This document shows, in pieces, positions 8,010-17,600 of a stretch of DNA of 36,271 bases. Numbering within the stretch: the stretch's first letter is position 1; each line of letters starts with the position of its first letter. The notes below the pieces were generated by a model. That model was not told where the DNA came from, made no database searches, and saw only the letters and a program-made list of their open reading frames with translations. The position numbers were made by a program, and so were the translations under genes. Source of the stretch: Phycisphaerae bacterium (GTDB lineage: Bacteria; Planctomycetota; Phycisphaerae; UBA1845; Fen-1342); the NCBI GenBank assembly GCA_028279405.1, contig JANQNU010000045.1:1-36271 (forward strand), read 5' to 3'.

Positions 8010-10829
8010 CTAGTTCTCTTCCGCGCGTTTGACGGAAGCCAACGCGCGCCTGATTGCCATCGTCCGCGTGTCGCCTTCGCCAAAGGTTTGTTCGGCGTGC
8101 TCAAAAATGGCGGCGTACGCCACCGACAGGTTCTGCCAGGCCTCGCCCATTTCCAGCGCATCACTGAGATTCGCGATCACGCTTCTCGTGTTCTGATGAT
8201 CCGCGCCAAAGACCGTCGTCAGGCCGGCGATCACCTCCAGAAAGAGCGGAACCGCTTCGTCGGATCGATCCCATTGTACCAGCAGCCTCGCGATGCGGTT
8301 CATCGACAGTAACGTGCCCCGGTGCGCCGGCCCGAAGACACGTTGTCGAATGGCGAGCGCTTCGCGAAACAGTGCTTCCGCGTCTGCATTGTCTCCGAGC
8401 TTCAGTTTGCAACTTGCAAGGTTCTCGATCGGACCCGCCAGCCCGGCGTGATCCGGTCCATACTTCTCTTTACGCGCCGCGATGATTCTCTGAAACAGAT
8501 CGGCGGCGTCTTGCGGACGCTCCGTCAGGTAGTAGAGGCTGGCCAGGTTGTTCTCTGACTGCAAGGTGGAGGGATGTGTGGCTCCACGCACTTCACGTTG
8601 CGCAGCCAGGAGCGACAGGTACAGTGATTCCGCGGCGTCGAACTCACCCTTCTGACGCAAGAGCACGCAGAGATTCGTCTGAGACTCAAGTGTTTCCGGA
8701 TGCGCTTCGCCAAGCTCGATTCGCCGGGCTTCATACGCGGCGCGCAGATAGACCTCGGCCTCCACCAGTTTCTTCTGCTTGAGCAGAATCGCGCCGAGAT
8801 TCGACTGAGATTCAGTCAGTGCCAGGGAATCGACTTCTTGGTTTGCACCTTGGCGATACTCGATGAAATTGCGCAACGTCGCCTCGGCATCCTCGAGCTG
8901 CCCAAGCGAGAACTGAAGCGTGCCCAGTGTATTGACCCACCGACCGGCATTCGGGTGGGAGAGTCCGAAGGCACGCGATCCGTGCTCGTAGACGCCGCGC
9001 ACGATGGGTTCGGCCTCCTCGAAGCGCCCCTGTGCGATCAGCAACTCCGCCCAACGACTCGTCGCGAACAATGTCTCCTCGTGCTTATTGCCCAGCAGCG
9101 TTTGCTGGATCTCCATCGTTCGCCGTGCTGGAACCTCGGCGAGCGTGAGCATCCCCAACTCGCGTAAGGTCGATGCCAGTGTCGAAAGCAATCGGGTCTG
9201 CACCCGTGGTTGTTCGCCAAACTGCGTGTCGATCGCGCGGATCGATCGCTCGAAGATGCTAGCTTCAAGCGTCGTCAACGCTACGTCGGCCAGGTTGGTC
9301 TCTGCCAGTATCGCGCGCAAAGCGTCACGATCTTTCGCTGGGACGGCATCGAGCATCGCGGCACGCAGGTCTTCGGCCATTGCCGGTACGTCAATGTCAC
9401 TGAGCTGAGTGGATTGGAAGCGCACAACCTGATCGGCTTCCATCCGTGCAGCGATCGCTTCCTCTTTCTCCCGCTGGGCTGCATGTCCTGCCGCGATCGC
9501 AATGTTACGCTGCGTTCGCGCTTCGACGAGGAAGTAGCCGGTCCCGATCAGTCCGATCAGCAGCGCGGCGAAGGTCGCGGCGAGTCCGGCGACCAGGCCC
9601 TTGTTGCGCTTGGCGAACTTGCTAAGTTGGTAAAACGTGCTGGCAGGCCGGGCTTCGATGGGCTGGTCGACCAGAAAACGCCGAATATCGGCGGCGAATT
9701 CAGCCGCGGATGCGTAGCGGCGCTCGCGATCTTTCTCCATCGCCTTGGCCACGATTGTCTCAATGTCGCCGCGCAGCGACTTGTCAATCTCGCCAACCGT
9801 CGCCGGTTCTTCTTCACGAATGATGCGGGCCGCCTCAGCGACGGGCTTGCCCGTCAGATCATGAGGATGCTCGCCGGTGAGCAGTTTGTAGAGCATCACA
9901 CCCAACGCATACACATCGCAGCGTGTATCCAGGTCATCCGAGTGGCCAGCCACCTGTTCGGGCGCCATGTACGCAAGCGTCCCGACGAGTTGACCGACTT
10001 CCGTCTGCACGGTGACGACCTGAAGATCCGCATCGGTTGCGCGCGCGATCCCGAAATCAAGAACCTTGGGTTGGTCGAGCCCATCGAACTCCGATGCGCC
10101 AGCGGACGGTACGGCGTCTTGTTGGACCGTGCGTTCACGCCGGGTGACGACCAGCACATTACTGGGCTTGAGGTCGCGATGGATGATGCTCTTCTGATGG
10201 GCATGCTGAACGGCGTCACAGACGCGGGCGAGCAGTTCCAGACGCTCGCTACTTGCTAGGTTGTACGTGTTCGCATGCACGTCGAGCGGCTCGCCGTTGA
10301 CCAGTTCCATGGCAATGAACGGCTGACGACCATGCGGCAGATCCGCGAGGCCGGCTTCATACACCTGTGCAATGCCGGGATGTTGGAGGTGGCCAAGCAC
10401 CTGCGCTTCGTGTCGGAATCGCTTGAGTACGCTCGTATTGACCGTCCCCGGACGCAGCATCTTCAGCGCAATCAATCGGCGTGGCGAGTCCTGTTCGGCC
10501 TCGTAGATGACGCCCATGCCGCCGGCGCCGATCTGCCGACGGACGCGATAGGGGCCGACGCGTTCGGGTGGCGGCATGTCGTCCCGAAGATCATCGGTCC
10601 GGGGATGACCGACGACGAACTCGGCCAGCGCTTTCGCTCCTCCGCCCAGTTCGACGACTTCGACCGCCTCGCATACCGACGCGTCGTGGACCAGCAGCGA
10701 CTCGACCTCGCGTCGCAGGTCATCGTCAGACCCGCAAAGATCCGTCAGCGCGGTCGCTCGGTCTTCCGGGCGCGCTTCGCACACTTGATCGAATACGGCC
10801 CGCGCTCGTTCGAACAGAGAATCGCTCAT
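8010..10829 (-). CDS. Transmembrane Ser/Thr protein kinase with C-terminal TPR repeats
   Basis: 939 residues. The start ATG 10829 overlaps the sigma factor TGA (ATGA), which fixes it over an in-frame start 18 codons upstream. A helical N-terminus (about 1-60) precedes a Hanks-type kinase domain (about 95-390): glycine loop IGAGGMGVIYEAE, catalytic Lys near 123, HRDLKPSN with Asp near 219, DFG near 258 and APE near 291. A roughly 25-residue insert separates the catalytic loop from DFG. A transmembrane helix follows (about 410-435, GLVAGLAATFAALLIGLIG), then a long TPR array of about 42-residue units (about 540-910), probably extracytoplasmic. ECF sigma factors paired with such kinases are a described planctomycete arrangement in which phosphorylation is thought to control sigma activity. 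That role here is inference from the gene pairing. Confidence 0.95.
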   Translation of the reverse strand: MSDSLFERARAVFDQVCEARPEDRATALTDLCGSDDDLRREVESLLVHDASVCEAVEVVELGGGAKALAEFVVGHPRTDDLRDDMPPPERVGPYRVRRQIGAGGMGVIYEAEQDSPRRLIALKMLRPGTVNTSVLKRFRHEAQVLGHLQHPGIAQVYEAGLADLPHGRQPFIAMELVNGEPLDVHANTYNLASSERLELLARVCDAVQHAHQKSIIHRDLKPSNVLVVTRRERTVQQDAVPSAGASEFDGLDQPKVLDFGIARATDADLQVVTVQTEVGQLVGTLAYMAPEQVAGHSDDLDTRCDVYALGVMLYKLLTGEHPHDLTGKPVAEAARIIREEEPATVGEIDKSLRGDIETIVAKAMEKDRERRYASAAEFAADIRRFLVDQPIEARPASTFYQLSKFAKRNKGLVAGLAATFAALLIGLIGTGYFLVEARTQRNIAIAAGHAAQREKEEAIAARMEADQVVRFQSTQLSDIDVPAMAEDLRAAMLDAVPAKDRDALRAILAETNLADVALTTLEASIFERSIRAIDTQFGEQPRVQTRLLSTLASTLRELGMLTLAEVPARRTMEIQQTLLGNKHEETLFATSRWAELLIAQGRFEEAEPIVRGVYEHGSRAFGLSHPNAGRWVNTLGTLQFSLGQLEDAEATLRNFIEYRQGANQEVDSLALTESQSNLGAILLKQKKLVEAEVYLRAAYEARRIELGEAHPETLESQTNLCVLLRQKGEFDAAESLYLSLLAAQREVRGATHPSTLQSENNLASLYYLTERPQDAADLFQRIIAARKEKYGPDHAGLAGPIENLASCKLKLGDNADAEALFREALAIRQRVFGPAHRGTLLSMNRIARLLVQWDRSDEAVPLFLEVIAGLTTVFGADHQNTRSVIANLSDALEMGEAWQNLSVAYAAIFEHAEQTFGEGDTRTMAIRRALASVKRAEEN

Positions 10830-11428
10830 CCGGAATCTACGCCCCCGAGTTGCCGACTCAGCCAGGCCCTCGTATGGCGCCACTCCCGAGCCACTGTGGA
10901 AGCCGAAATGCCGAGCACGTGAGCGATCTCGTCGGTCGACAAGCCGCCGAACAGGCGCAGCTCGACGAGGCGCGCGGATCGTTCGTTCTGCGCCGCCAAT
11001 TCCGATAGCGCATCGTCCATCGCCACGAGATCAAGCACGGAGCTTTCTGAGGGCGAGCTAAGCCCGCTGAGCGAAACTTCGGCCCTCACACCGGACCGCT
11101 TCGCAGCCCGTTTCGCACGGGCGTGGTCGATCATGATCTGCCGCATGGCCGTGGCGGCGAGCGCGCAGAAATGAGCCCGGTCTTTCCACCCGGAGGTCGT
11201 TCCGACAAGTTTCAGATACGCCTCATGGACGAGCGCTGTCGGCTGGAGAGTGTGGTCGGACCGCTCACGTCTGAAATACCCGCCCGCAACCGCGCGCAAC
11301 TCGTCATAGACGAGCGGCAGCAGGTGCGACGCCGCTGCTGAATCACCGTCGCTTACACGCTGCAGCAGCTCGGTTACCGGACCTGAATCGTCCGCCGGCG
11401 TGCCGAGATGTCCGTCGTCGCCTCGCAT
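10826..11428 (-). CDS. ECF-type RNA polymerase sigma factor
   Basis: 200 residues from ATG 11428; a GTG at 11449 would add seven residues and cannot be excluded. Region 2 (about residues 18-90) includes SHLLPLVYDELRAVAGGYF, and YLKLV and FCALAATAMRQIMIDHARA are typical of the planctomycete sigma-70 family TIGR02999. Region 4 (about 140-195) carries the helix-turn-helix LSTDEIAHVLGISASTVAREW. The linker is Ser-rich. No anti-sigma factor is adjacent. Instead the stop overlaps the start of a Ser/Thr kinase, so the kinase is the likely regulator. The gene is divergent from a fibre protein gene at 11630, whose upstream region holds a box also present before the gene at 14622; these are candidate targets. 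Confidence 0.94.
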   Translation of the reverse strand: MRGDDGHLGTPADDSGPVTELLQRVSDGDSAAASHLLPLVYDELRAVAGGYFRRERSDHTLQPTALVHEAYLKLVGTTSGWKDRAHFCALAATAMRQIMIDHARAKRAAKRSGVRAEVSLSGLSSPSESSVLDLVAMDDALSELAAQNERSARLVELRLFGGLSTDEIAHVLGISASTVAREWRHTRAWLSRQLGGVDSG

Positions 11429-11499
11429 GCCGTCCAGTATAGCAGCCACCTAGGCACCGAGGACGGAAGACCGGGTTTTGGCGATTTCTCGGCTTTCCT

Positions 11500-11537
11500 T
11501 TGATTGAAACTGCATGAGATTCTCGTGGACGGGGATG
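11500..11537 (+). promoter_or_regulatory. Bipartite box upstream of the S74/RCC1 fibre gene, candidate ECF promoter
   Basis: TTGATTG at 11500-11506 and TCTCGTGGACGGGGATG at 11521-11537. The same pair with the same 21-base offset occurs at 14548-14585 before the next gene. It lies in the divergent region next to the sigma factor gene, 92 bases before the GTG start at 11630. Assignment to the ECF factor is inference. Confidence 0.5.
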
Positions 11538-11629
11538 AGGCCAGCGCCTCCGAAAATGACCCTAAATAACTGCACGGATTATCGTAACCACTTTTTCAGT
11601 AGTCACTTACGGGACCAAAGGAGACCCAG

Positions 11630-14437
11630 GTGAGATACACGGTACTTCCCCTGATTGCGGTCATGCTGCTCTTCGCCTCGTCGCGTAGCTTGGCCCAATC
11701 TCCGCTCAGCACCGGGTTCACCTACCAGGGCCAGTTGAGTCTCAGCGGCGCGCCCGTCAACGACTCGGCGGACCTCATGTTCACGCTCTGGGACGCGAAC
11801 GCAGACGGTAATCAGGTCGGTTCGGCGGTGGTGGTCAGCAACGTGGCCGTTGTCGACGGCCTGTTCACCGTCGAGCTCGACTTCGGTACAACGGCCTTCA
11901 CCGGCGACGCGCGCTGGCTTGAGATCGCGGTCGCTAGTCCGGCGGGAGGTGCGTTCACAACGCTCAACCCACGACAGCCGCTGACTGCGACGCCATACGC
12001 GCTGCACGCGCTTACCGCGCTCAACGCGACCAACGCCTGGGGAATGACCGGCATGGCCGGCACGGACCCGCTGGTCAACTTCCTGGGCACGACCGACGCG
12101 CAGCCGTTGGTACTCCGTGCGAATAATCAGATTGCCCTCACGCTGACACCCGCTGCCAGTGGCACGCTCATTGGCAACAACGTCGCGGGCGGCTACTGGT
12201 CGAACGCGATCGACGCCGACGTTGTTGGCGGCACGGTTTTCGGCGGCGTTCAGGTTGACGGCTTCGACAGCGTGAACCGCGTCAGCGCCAGCCTCGGAAC
12301 GGTTTCCGGGGGTGCCGGCAACACCGCGGGCCAGGTCGGCGAAGCGCTCGGCAGCGTCGCTGCGACCGTCGGCGGCGGCGTCAACAACACCGCCAACGCC
12401 AGCTATGCCGCGGTCGGCGGAGGGCAGAGCAACAGCGCTTCGGCGTCGAATGCCACCGTTGCTGGCGGCTGGTCAAACAATGCCAACGGCGACGCCTCGG
12501 CCATCGGCGGCGGACAGAACAACAACGTCGCCGGGTCCTGGTCGACCATCAGCGGCGGAAACAACAACCAGGTCAATGGCTGGAACGCAACCATACCCGG
12601 TGGTCGAAACAACCGCGCCAACGCCGACTTCGCGTTTGCCGCGGGCCAGCGCGCCAAGGCGGACCACGAAGGTACGTTCGTTTGGGCGGATTCCGAGGAC
12701 GCCGACTTCACGTCGACCGCGAACAACCAGTTCCTGGTCCGCGCCGTCAACGGCGTGGGCATCAACACCAACGAACCAACCACCGAACTCGACGTCGATG
12801 GCACCGTCACCGCGACCGCTTTCGTCGGCGATGGCTCGGGGCTCACGAGTCTACCCGGAGGTGTGGGCGTTTCACACGCGATGTCAGCCTGGGGTCGCAA
12901 TAATGAAGGACAGGTAGGCGGCGTTCCGACCGGCAATTTCATCGCGGTGGAATCGGGCCAATATCACAACATTGCAATTCGCATGGATGGTTCCTTGGTC
13001 AGTTGGGGATCGAATGAATACGGGCAAACGAGTAACACCCCGACCGGCACGTACATTGATGTTGCGGGCGGCTTTGGGCACAGCGTGGCGATTGCCTCCG
13101 ACGGTTCATTGATCAGCTGGGGACTCGACGATTCGGGGCAGGTGCGCAACGCGCCCACTACTGGTACGTACGTCGCTGTGGCAGCAGGTTCGAAGCACAA
13201 TGTCGCTATCGCGTCGGACGCTTCATTGGTCAGCTGGGGAGTCAACGACTTCGGGCAGATCGGCCAAACGCCAACGACGGGCAGCTATATTGCTGTCGCG
13301 GCTGGCTTGGTCCATAGCGTCGCCATTGCCGAAGACGGGTCGCTGGTCAGTTGGGGCAACGATCAGTTCGGCCAAGTAAGCCAGACCCCCGCGAGCGGCG
13401 CGTACGTCGCCGTGGCGGCTGGCCAATTCTATAGTGTCGCGATCGCCGACGACGGCTCGCTGGTCAGTTGGGGACGAGACAACGCCGGTCAGGTGAGCGG
13501 CACACCATCGAGCGGTTCGTACATTGCCGTCACGGCCGGAGGAGAACATAGCGTCGCGATTACCTCCGATGGATCGCTGGTCAGTTGGGGCTCGAACCAT
13601 CAACGTGCCGTGAGCGATACGCCGACAGCCGGCACATACGGCGCAGTGGCGGCGGGCGATCACCACAGTGTCGCAATGCTCACCGTGACATATGTCGGAC
13701 GCAGCCTAAACGTTGCCGGCACGGTGACTGCCGGCAACATGCGAATGAACGACAACGACATCTTCCTGCGAGGAGGAAGCGACAAGAATCACGGTTTGGG
13801 GTGGTACAGCAGCTCGAAGCCGTTCAGTGATTTCAGCGATGACGGTCCGGTGCTCTACGGGTGGTCCGGCGGCGCACTGGGCACGACGCGAGATGGCCAG
13901 GAGATCATACTGTCCTGGTCCAACGAGGGTCGTGTCGGTATCGGTCGCGCCGCATCCATCAATGTGCTCGAAGTCGAGGGCAACGCGTCAAAGTCCGTTG
14001 CCGGCGATTGGCTCGCCAACTCGGATCGCCGCATCAAGACTGACGTCCAAACCGTCGACAACGCGCTCGACACGCTCGACCGCGTGCGGCTCGTCAGCTT
14101 CGAATACACCGCCGACTACCAGGCAAGCCATCCCGGCGTTGGCGCCGGCCGCTACCTGAACGTCATCGCGCAAGAATTCGCGCAGGTCTTCCCCGATCAC
14201 GTCAAGAGCAGCGGCGAGACACTCCCGAACGGCTCCGAAATCCTCCAGGTCGACACCTACCCGCTGACGATCTACTCCGCGGCTGCGATTCAGGAGTTGC
14301 ATGATCAGATGCGCACGAGGGACCGCGAGATTCGGGCGCTGCAGGCTGAGAACCGAGCGCTGCGGTCGGCGAACGGTGCGCTTGCCGACCGCCTCACCCG
14401 GCTCGAAGCGTTGATGGACAAGCTGACGAGCAACTGA
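11630..14437 (+). CDS. Secreted S74 (intramolecular chaperone) fibre-like protein with RCC1 propeller
   Basis: 935 residues from GTG 11630, with AAAGGAGA ending 5-6 bases upstream. A signal peptide (to about residue 23, SSRSLAQ) is followed by an N-terminal beta domain shared with three other proteins in this window ([16 protein letters not shown]). Next come YadA-head-like repeats (about 220-340, [22 protein letters not shown]), the tail-fibre motif [13 protein letters not shown] (about 400), and seven RCC1/BLIP-II-like repeats of about 39 residues (about 418-684, SLVSWG...GQV). The C-terminal S74 domain has the nucleophile Ser798 in NSDRRIKTD with Lys803 five residues on, as in phage endosialidase and MYRF chaperones, plus [16 protein letters not shown] coiled coil ends the chain (about 885-935). 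Such domains trimerise and cleave themselves off. A trimeric surface fibre is inferred. Confidence 0.92.
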   Translation: MRYTVLPLIAVMLLFASSRSLAQSPLSTGFTYQGQLSLSGAPVNDSADLMFTLWDANADGNQVGSAVVVSNVAVVDGLFTVELDFGTTAFTGDARWLEIAVASPAGGAFTTLNPRQPLTATPYALHALTALNATNAWGMTGMAGTDPLVNFLGTTDAQPLVLRANNQIALTLTPAASGTLIGNNVAGGYWSNAIDADVVGGTVFGGVQVDGFDSVNRVSASLGTVSGGAGNTAGQVGEALGSVAATVGGGVNNTANASYAAVGGGQSNSASASNATVAGGWSNNANGDASAIGGGQNNNVAGSWSTISGGNNNQVNGWNATIPGGRNNRANADFAFAAGQRAKADHEGTFVWADSEDADFTSTANNQFLVRAVNGVGINTNEPTTELDVDGTVTATAFVGDGSGLTSLPGGVGVSHAMSAWGRNNEGQVGGVPTGNFIAVESGQYHNIAIRMDGSLVSWGSNEYGQTSNTPTGTYIDVAGGFGHSVAIASDGSLISWGLDDSGQVRNAPTTGTYVAVAAGSKHNVAIASDASLVSWGVNDFGQIGQTPTTGSYIAVAAGLVHSVAIAEDGSLVSWGNDQFGQVSQTPASGAYVAVAAGQFYSVAIADDGSLVSWGRDNAGQVSGTPSSGSYIAVTAGGEHSVAITSDGSLVSWGSNHQRAVSDTPTAGTYGAVAAGDHHSVAMLTVTYVGRSLNVAGTVTAGNMRMNDNDIFLRGGSDKNHGLGWYSSSKPFSDFSDDGPVLYGWSGGALGTTRDGQEIILSWSNEGRVGIGRAASINVLEVEGNASKSVAGDWLANSDRRIKTDVQTVDNALDTLDRVRLVSFEYTADYQASHPGVGAGRYLNVIAQEFAQVFPDHVKSSGETLPNGSEILQVDTYPLTIYSAAAIQELHDQMRTRDREIRALQAENRALRSANGALADRLTRLEALMDKLTSN
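12876..13682 (+). repeat. Seven tandem RCC1-type repeats of about 117-120 bases
   Basis: Coding repeat inside the fibre gene. Each unit encodes about 39 residues with SLVSWG, GQV, Y-x-A-V-x-A-G and HSVAI at fixed spacing. The seven units would close one propeller. Confidence 0.8.
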
Positions 14438-14481
14438 TTACTCCCCCCGCGTTCTCCACCCCTCAACACAGTTCTCGGATA

Positions 14482-14510
14482 AGGGCCGTCCGCGACCGCG
14501 GGGCGGCTCT
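14482..14510 (+). terminator. Hairpin terminator after the S74/RCC1 gene
   Basis: AGGGCCGTCC (14482-14491) pairs with GGGCGGCTCT (14501-14510) over ten positions including two G-U wobbles, with a nine-base loop. It lies 44 bases after the stop. No clear T-tract. Confidence 0.5.
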
Positions 14511-14547
14511 GCTCATTTCCGGACGCTCAAGAAATAAGACAAGAAAG

Positions 14548-14585
14548 TTGATAGTGGGCGGGGAGTCCTCTCGTGGACGGGAATG
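14548..14585 (+). promoter_or_regulatory. Second copy of the bipartite box, upstream of the PATR/dockerin gene
   Basis: TTGATAG at 14548-14554 and TCTCGTGGACGGGAATG at 14569-14585, with the same offset as the copy at 11500-11537. Flanking sequence is unlike the first copy, so the element appears conserved for itself. It lies 36 bases before ATG 14622. Confidence 0.55.
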
Positions 14586-14621
14586 TAGGGGGAACCTGCT
14601 AACAAACGAAGAGGATGATTC

Positions 14622-17600
14622 ATGAACGACCGACGTTGCAACACGAGATCGGCCGGCGGCGGGATGGCCCGGCGAACACTCACCCGACTGGGCGCGCTTG
14701 TCCTGGCGGCGACGGCAATGCTATCGTCCGTTCCGGCACAAGCGCATGACTACCTGTGGGATGGCCAGTTCAGTGACCGCTGGGATCACACTGTACCCTC
14801 CGGCCTTGGAGACCTCTTCCTCAGCAACTGGCAACCGGATCTCGGACTCCCGGTAATCCTGTTGATACCGGACAGCGACGACACGGTGCAATTCTCCTCG
14901 CCCATTGCCAGGACCAGTGTCAATCTCAATGGAAGCCGTACGGTTCAGTCAGTTTCCTTCGCCGGACCGCCGTACTCGTTGTTCGCCGACCTGAGCACGC
15001 ACTCGCTCACGCTGACGACCGGCGACATCACGACGAGTGGGACGGCCGCACACCGTGTGAGCGTTAATATGACGTTGAACTCCAGCGGTTCGTGGGCGAT
15101 CGGCGATACGTCGGAACTGATCGCGCATGGCCTGGTCAACACAAGCCATACGCTCACCAAGTCCGGCACTGGAAGGCTGACCCTCACGGGCGGCGACGAC
15201 TTCGACCAATCGAATATGCGCCTGCTTAGCATTACCGGCGGCGCCGTCTTCATCGATAGCGGATATGTCAACCTGGCCAACGGTTTCCACGTTAGGCAGG
15301 GTGCTCTCACCCTTCGGAATGCCGCCGAGGTCGACTCATCCGACGGATCCTCGTTGGGGCGGATCGATTCTGGCACGCTGACCATCTCCGGTAGCGATAC
15401 TTCATTGACGGACCACTCGCTGCTGGTGGGACCATTTTCTTCCAACTCGGGCGAGATCATCGTCGAGAACAATGCAACCGTGGAACTGGTTGAAGGCACG
15501 CTCATTGGAGTCGGCGGTACTGCCATCGGACTCGAAGGTGCCGGCAAGCTGACCGTGAAGAGCGGCGCAACCGTCAACACCGGTCCGGGAGAGCTGATCC
15601 TTGGAGGTTCCGGCGGGACCGGCACGGGCGAGGCGCTGGTCACCGGTGAGAACAGCCGCCTTTCCATTGGCGAGGACCTGAATATCGGCGGACAGAGCGG
15701 AACCGTCGTCGGCGACTACGGGAAGCTCGAGGTGAAAGCCAGTGGCACCGTCGACGTCGGCGGCGAGACCATCCTCTATACGTCAGGCAGCAGCCTCATC
15801 GTCAACGGCGCAACGCTGAGCACCAACCGGCTCAACAGCCAACCCGGCGTTCCCGCAACCATCAGCATCTCCAACCAAGCCCCCAGCAGCACGCACCCCA
15901 ACGGCCGGCCAGCCCTGACAGTCGGCAACGGGAACGGCGATTCGACGTTCAACGGCACGATTCAGGACGTGGAAGGTGGATCGGGAACCCTCCGCAAGAT
16001 CGGTACCGGAACGCTCACCCTCGGCGGCGCGAACACATACACCGGCGGTACGAGGATTGACGGCGGTACGCTCCTGGTCAACAACACCTCCGGCTCGGGT
16101 ACGGGCGCCCAACCGGTGAACGTCAACAATGGCGCCACGCTTGGCGGCAACGGAATTGTTGGTCACCTTGTGACCGTCAACAATGGCGGAACCATCGCGC
16201 CGGGCACAAGCGCCGGCGTCCTGACCGTGCGCGGCGCGGTGTTCGAGAGCGGCTCGACCCTCGACATCGAGCTGGCCGGCAACGGAAGCGTCGCCGGAAC
16301 GGACTTCGATCAGCTCGTCGATATCGGAAGCGTCATCATCCGTGCTGGCGCAACGCTCGATCTCAGCTACCTCAACGGGTTTACCGCCACGGCCGGCGAC
16401 TCGTTCGTCATCATCGACGCAGGATCGGTTGCCGGCGAGTTTGAAACGGTCAACTTCCCGGATGGCCAGGCTTGGTTCATCGAGTATGACGCCACTGCGG
16501 GAACGGTGACGATTGGTACGAGCCCGGACCAGGACGGCGATGGTGTTGTCGACGCGGACGACAACTGCCCGCTGGTAGCGAATCCGGACCAGGCAGATTG
16601 TGACGGTGACGGCAAGGGTGACGCGTGCGAGATCGCCGACTGTGTCGGCAGCCTGCTATGCATGGACTGCAACGGCAACGGCATACCGGACGGTTGCGAG
16701 AACGACACGCTCCCGGGCCGCAGCGCGGCGTTCGCAAATGGCGTGATCGTTGACGGAGATGCCAACGGTGCCTTCGACGTGGCCGCCGCGGATATGGACG
16801 GCGACGGCGATCTGGATCTTGTCGGCGCCCTTTCCCTAGCCAGCCAGATTGCGTGGTGGGAGAACACCGGTAGTGGTGCTACGTGGACCAAGCACACCAT
16901 CCAAACCGACTTTTCTGCCTCCTCCAGTGTGGCCGTAGCCGACATCGACGGAGATGGCGACAACGACGTCGTCGGTGCGGCCGATTTTGATAGTACGGTT
17001 GCCTGGTGGGAAAACACCGCCGGCGATGGTTCAGCCTGGACGCGACGCGATCTCGCTACCAACTTTGACGGCGCGAGTTCGGTGCATGTCGCCGACGTCG
17101 ACGGAGACGGCGATCCGGATGTATTCGGCGCAGCCTACGTCGACGGCGAAGTCGCCTGGTGGGATAACACTGCCGGCAACGGCACGACCTGGCAGAAGCG
17201 AACCATCGACGCCGGCTTCGGCACGGCGATCTCCGTCTTTGGCGCGGACATCGATGGAGACGGCGATCAGGACGTGATCGGCGCATCCTTCGTCGATGAT
17301 GACGTGGCCTGGTGGGAGAACACCGCGGGCGACGGCACTACCTGGACCAAACGGACGGTGGACGGCGACTTCGACGGTGCGTCATCCGTGTTCGCCGCCG
17401 ACATCAACAACGATGCGCACATGGATATCGTGGCTGTCGCGGACCGCGTCGGTGAGGTGGCATGGTGGCAGAACACCGCCGGCGACGGAACCGCCTGGAC
17501 CGAACGAACGGTCGATGATTCCTTTGGCAGCGCTAACGGCGTGTTCGTGGCGGACATGGATGCCGATGGCGACCTCGATATCGCCGGTGCCGCCTCGAAT

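Noticed and set aside
6841-8013. Long open frame (390 codons) on the plus strand opposite the BNR propeller gene
   Set aside because: High-GC antisense shadow. It lacks a domain and a ribosome site, while the minus strand has clear Asp-box repeats and a signal peptide.
9210-10259. Open frame of 349 codons on the plus strand opposite the kinase
   Set aside because: Antisense shadow of an unmistakable kinase and TPR gene.
12300-13690. Regular repeats in the first fibre gene as a possible CRISPR array
   Set aside because: Units are in frame, degenerate and about 117-120 bases long, and encode YadA-like and RCC1-type motifs.
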